Assembly: GCA_965369945.1 (NCBI GenBank)
Contig: CBDUST010000241.1
Span: 1 to 7,356 of the forward strand
Origin: JADFNO01 sp965369945
GTDB lineage: Bacteria > Planctomycetota > Phycisphaerae > Phycisphaerales > SM1A02
Direction: 5' to 3'
DNA: 7,356 bases
The notes beneath the pieces were generated by a model that saw nothing but the letters and a program-made list of their open reading frames with translations, was not told where the DNA came from and did no database searches. This document shows, piece by piece, positions 6,499 through 7,356 of this stretch. Made by a program: the position numbers and the translations under genes. The number at the start of each line of letters is the position of its first letter. Within the stretch, counting starts at the first letter, position 1.

Positions 6499-7045
6499 AC
6501 GGCCAGAACGCTGAGACGCACAGCACAATCCATACGACCAGCGCGATGCCGACCTTACTCATCGCCGCGATGACCCGCCCGATCGTGGCGCCAAACGCAG
6601 GCTTCAGCGATCCCTTGAGCGTTTGCGGCTGCCGGCCTGAGGTTTCGCCAATGAGCGCACCGATGAACGTGCCGACGACCGCGCCCACCAACGCACCGAA
6701 GATCGGGATCGGCACCGCCACTTGAAACACGATCGCGCCAACTATCCCGCCAACCAGCGCGCCCCACATGCCACGTTTGGTCGCTCCACCTTTCTTCGCG
6801 CCGACCATGCTCGCAGCGAGTTCGATCAGCTCCCCAAGCGCAAGTAGAGCCGCGCTGAGCCCCAACCACCACCAGCCGAAGGTGACCGCCGGCTCCGCGG
6901 TCAAGTACGATTCATCGAACAGCTCGATTACCACCGCCAGGGCGAGCATGATCCACGCCCCGGGGAGCTGGAAGACCACGAGCGCCACACACCCCAAGCC
7001 AACGACCGCAAACACCACCGCAACGACATAAAGCATCCAGTCCAT
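6497..7045 (-). CDS. DUF456 family integral membrane protein
   Basis: This 182-residue, very hydrophobic protein is encoded on the opposite strand from all the other genes seen in the window. Predicted membrane segments: about 4-24, 26-44, 56-76, then glycine-rich helices at about 94-134 and 146-180. DUF456 signatures are clear: a first-loop QLPGAWIML (26-34), then ELIELAASMVGAKKGGATKRG (72-92) leading into GALVGGIVGAIV (95-106), and GALVGAVVGTFIGALIGE (117-134), the family's Gly-zipper pairs ending in GE. The function of the family is unknown; I do not assign one. ATG at 7043-7045 (MDWMLYVVAV) is chosen because the protein then begins at its first membrane helix. The open frame continues upstream to about 7348, but that part is Arg/Ser-rich, unlike the family, and overlaps the sigma factor gene on the other strand. 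It converges on pilB with 23 bases between stops and diverges from the sigma factor gene. Confidence 0.85.
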   Translation of the reverse strand: MDWMLYVVAVVFAVVGLGCVALVVFQLPGAWIMLALAVVIELFDESYLTAEPAVTFGWWWLGLSAALLALGELIELAASMVGAKKGGATKRGMWGALVGGIVGAIVFQVAVPIPIFGALVGAVVGTFIGALIGETSGRQPQTLKGSLKPAFGATIGRVIAAMSKVGIALVVWIVLCVSAFWP

Positions 7046-7091
7046 CGTGTATATCTTCGGGAATCGACGACCAGCTTTCCAGTCTGGGTAA

Positions 7092-7131
7092 CTCGGCGGC
7101 CAAATACCCGCGATTCCGCCTGTTTGGCGAG
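7092..7131. other. Inverted repeat in the divergent DUF456/sigma intergenic gap
   Basis: GCCAAA (7099-7104) and TTTGGC (7123-7128) form a 6-bp dyad around 18 bases. Outside it, CTC (7092-7094) can pair with GAG (7129-7131) across a 4-base asymmetric bulge. A second tiny dyad, GACGC-ACA-GCGTC, follows at 7133-7145. The 160-base gap must hold the start signals of both flanking genes, so these may be an operator or a leader hairpin, but dyads this short are also expected by chance. No clear -35/-10 pair was found. Confidence 0.2.
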
Positions 7132-7205
7132 TGACGCACAGCGTCCCGGCACCATGATGCTCCGCCGTAGTTGATTTTTGGGCTCCGGCGCAGACCCTGT
7201 GTCGG

Positions 7206-7356
7206 ATGCCGCCCGACAGAACGCAATCCGACGATCCACGTAGCGATGCCCAACTCGTCGAGGCGGCCAATGCCGGCGAACTTAGCGCCTTCGCCGCGCT
7301 GTACAACCGCCATCGACTCTGGGTCGTTGATCTTGCCTTCCGTTTCACTAACGATC
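7206..7356 (+). CDS. ECF-type RNA polymerase sigma factor, N-terminal fragment
   Basis: The gene starts at ATG 7206 and runs off the window end after 50 codons. The residues SDAQLVEAANAGELSAFAAL (13-32) then YNRHRLWVVDLAFRFTND (33-50) match the start of sigma-70 region 2 in extracytoplasmic-function sigma factors: 'D..Lv.aa..Gd..AF..Ly.rh...v...a......d'. Family role: directs RNA polymerase to a small regulon, usually controlled by an anti-sigma factor or other signal. The regulator is not visible here; the divergent DUF456 gene is not a known anti-sigma family. No good Shine-Dalgarno precedes the start, but no better in-frame start is apparent and the family motif begins a few residues later. 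The subgroup cannot be told from region 2 alone. Confidence 0.82.
   Translation, partial: MPPDRTQSDDPRSDAQLVEAANAGELSAFAALYNRHRLWVVDLAFRFTND

Noticed and set aside
7046..7348. Upstream extension of the DUF456 frame by 101 codons
   Set aside because: The extra residues are Arg/Ser-rich with no family match and overlap the sigma factor gene on the other strand. The protein starts naturally at its first membrane helix.

Overview
This 7.36 kb window looks like part of a bacterial chromosome, most likely from a planctomycete (Planctomycetota, possibly Phycisphaerae-like). This is inferred from protein style, not from a marker gene. A 3-keto-disaccharide hydrolase (DUF1080) family protein, a futalosine-route menaquinone gene, and PilM/PilN proteins with wording I associate with planctomycetes (PilN opening with SFLPEDYIEERAERRTNL, PilM with FFGGEARQ) all point that way. 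The DNA is moderately GC-rich. I saw no rRNA, tRNA, CRISPR array, insertion sequence or phage gene.

Layout. (1) Positions 1-332 hold the 3' end of a DUF1080 gene on the + strand. It is followed 17 bases later by mqnB (futalosine hydrolase, 350-982). (2) A 231-base gap holds a small GNRA-capped hairpin and a strong ribosome binding site. (3) A tight + strand cluster runs from 1214 to 6473: pilM, pilN, pilO, a PilP/GspC-like single-pass membrane protein, and a PilB/GspE-type ATPase. Gaps between the first four are 13 bases, 2 bases and a 4-base overlap; the ATPase follows after 53 bases. (4) A DUF456 membrane protein lies on the - strand (6497-7045), converging on the ATPase gene, with an imperfect hairpin between the two stop codons. 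(5) A 160-base divergent gap precedes the first 50 codons of an ECF-type RNA polymerase sigma factor (from 7206, + strand), cut by the window edge.

How the genes work together. PilM (cytoplasmic actin-like ATPase fold), PilN and PilO (single-pass proteins with coiled coils) and the PilP-like protein would form the inner-membrane alignment platform of a type IV pilus or related type II secretion machine. The PilB-type hexameric ATPase would power subunit assembly. The secretin, platform protein (PilC/GspF), pilins and prepilin peptidase are not in the window. The cluster itself is a recognised system. The points that deserve a second look are the divergent PilP-like protein, the degenerate N-terminal MshEN-like motifs of the ATPase, and the low-complexity insertion in PilM. 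I did not find convincing evidence of a wholly new system here.
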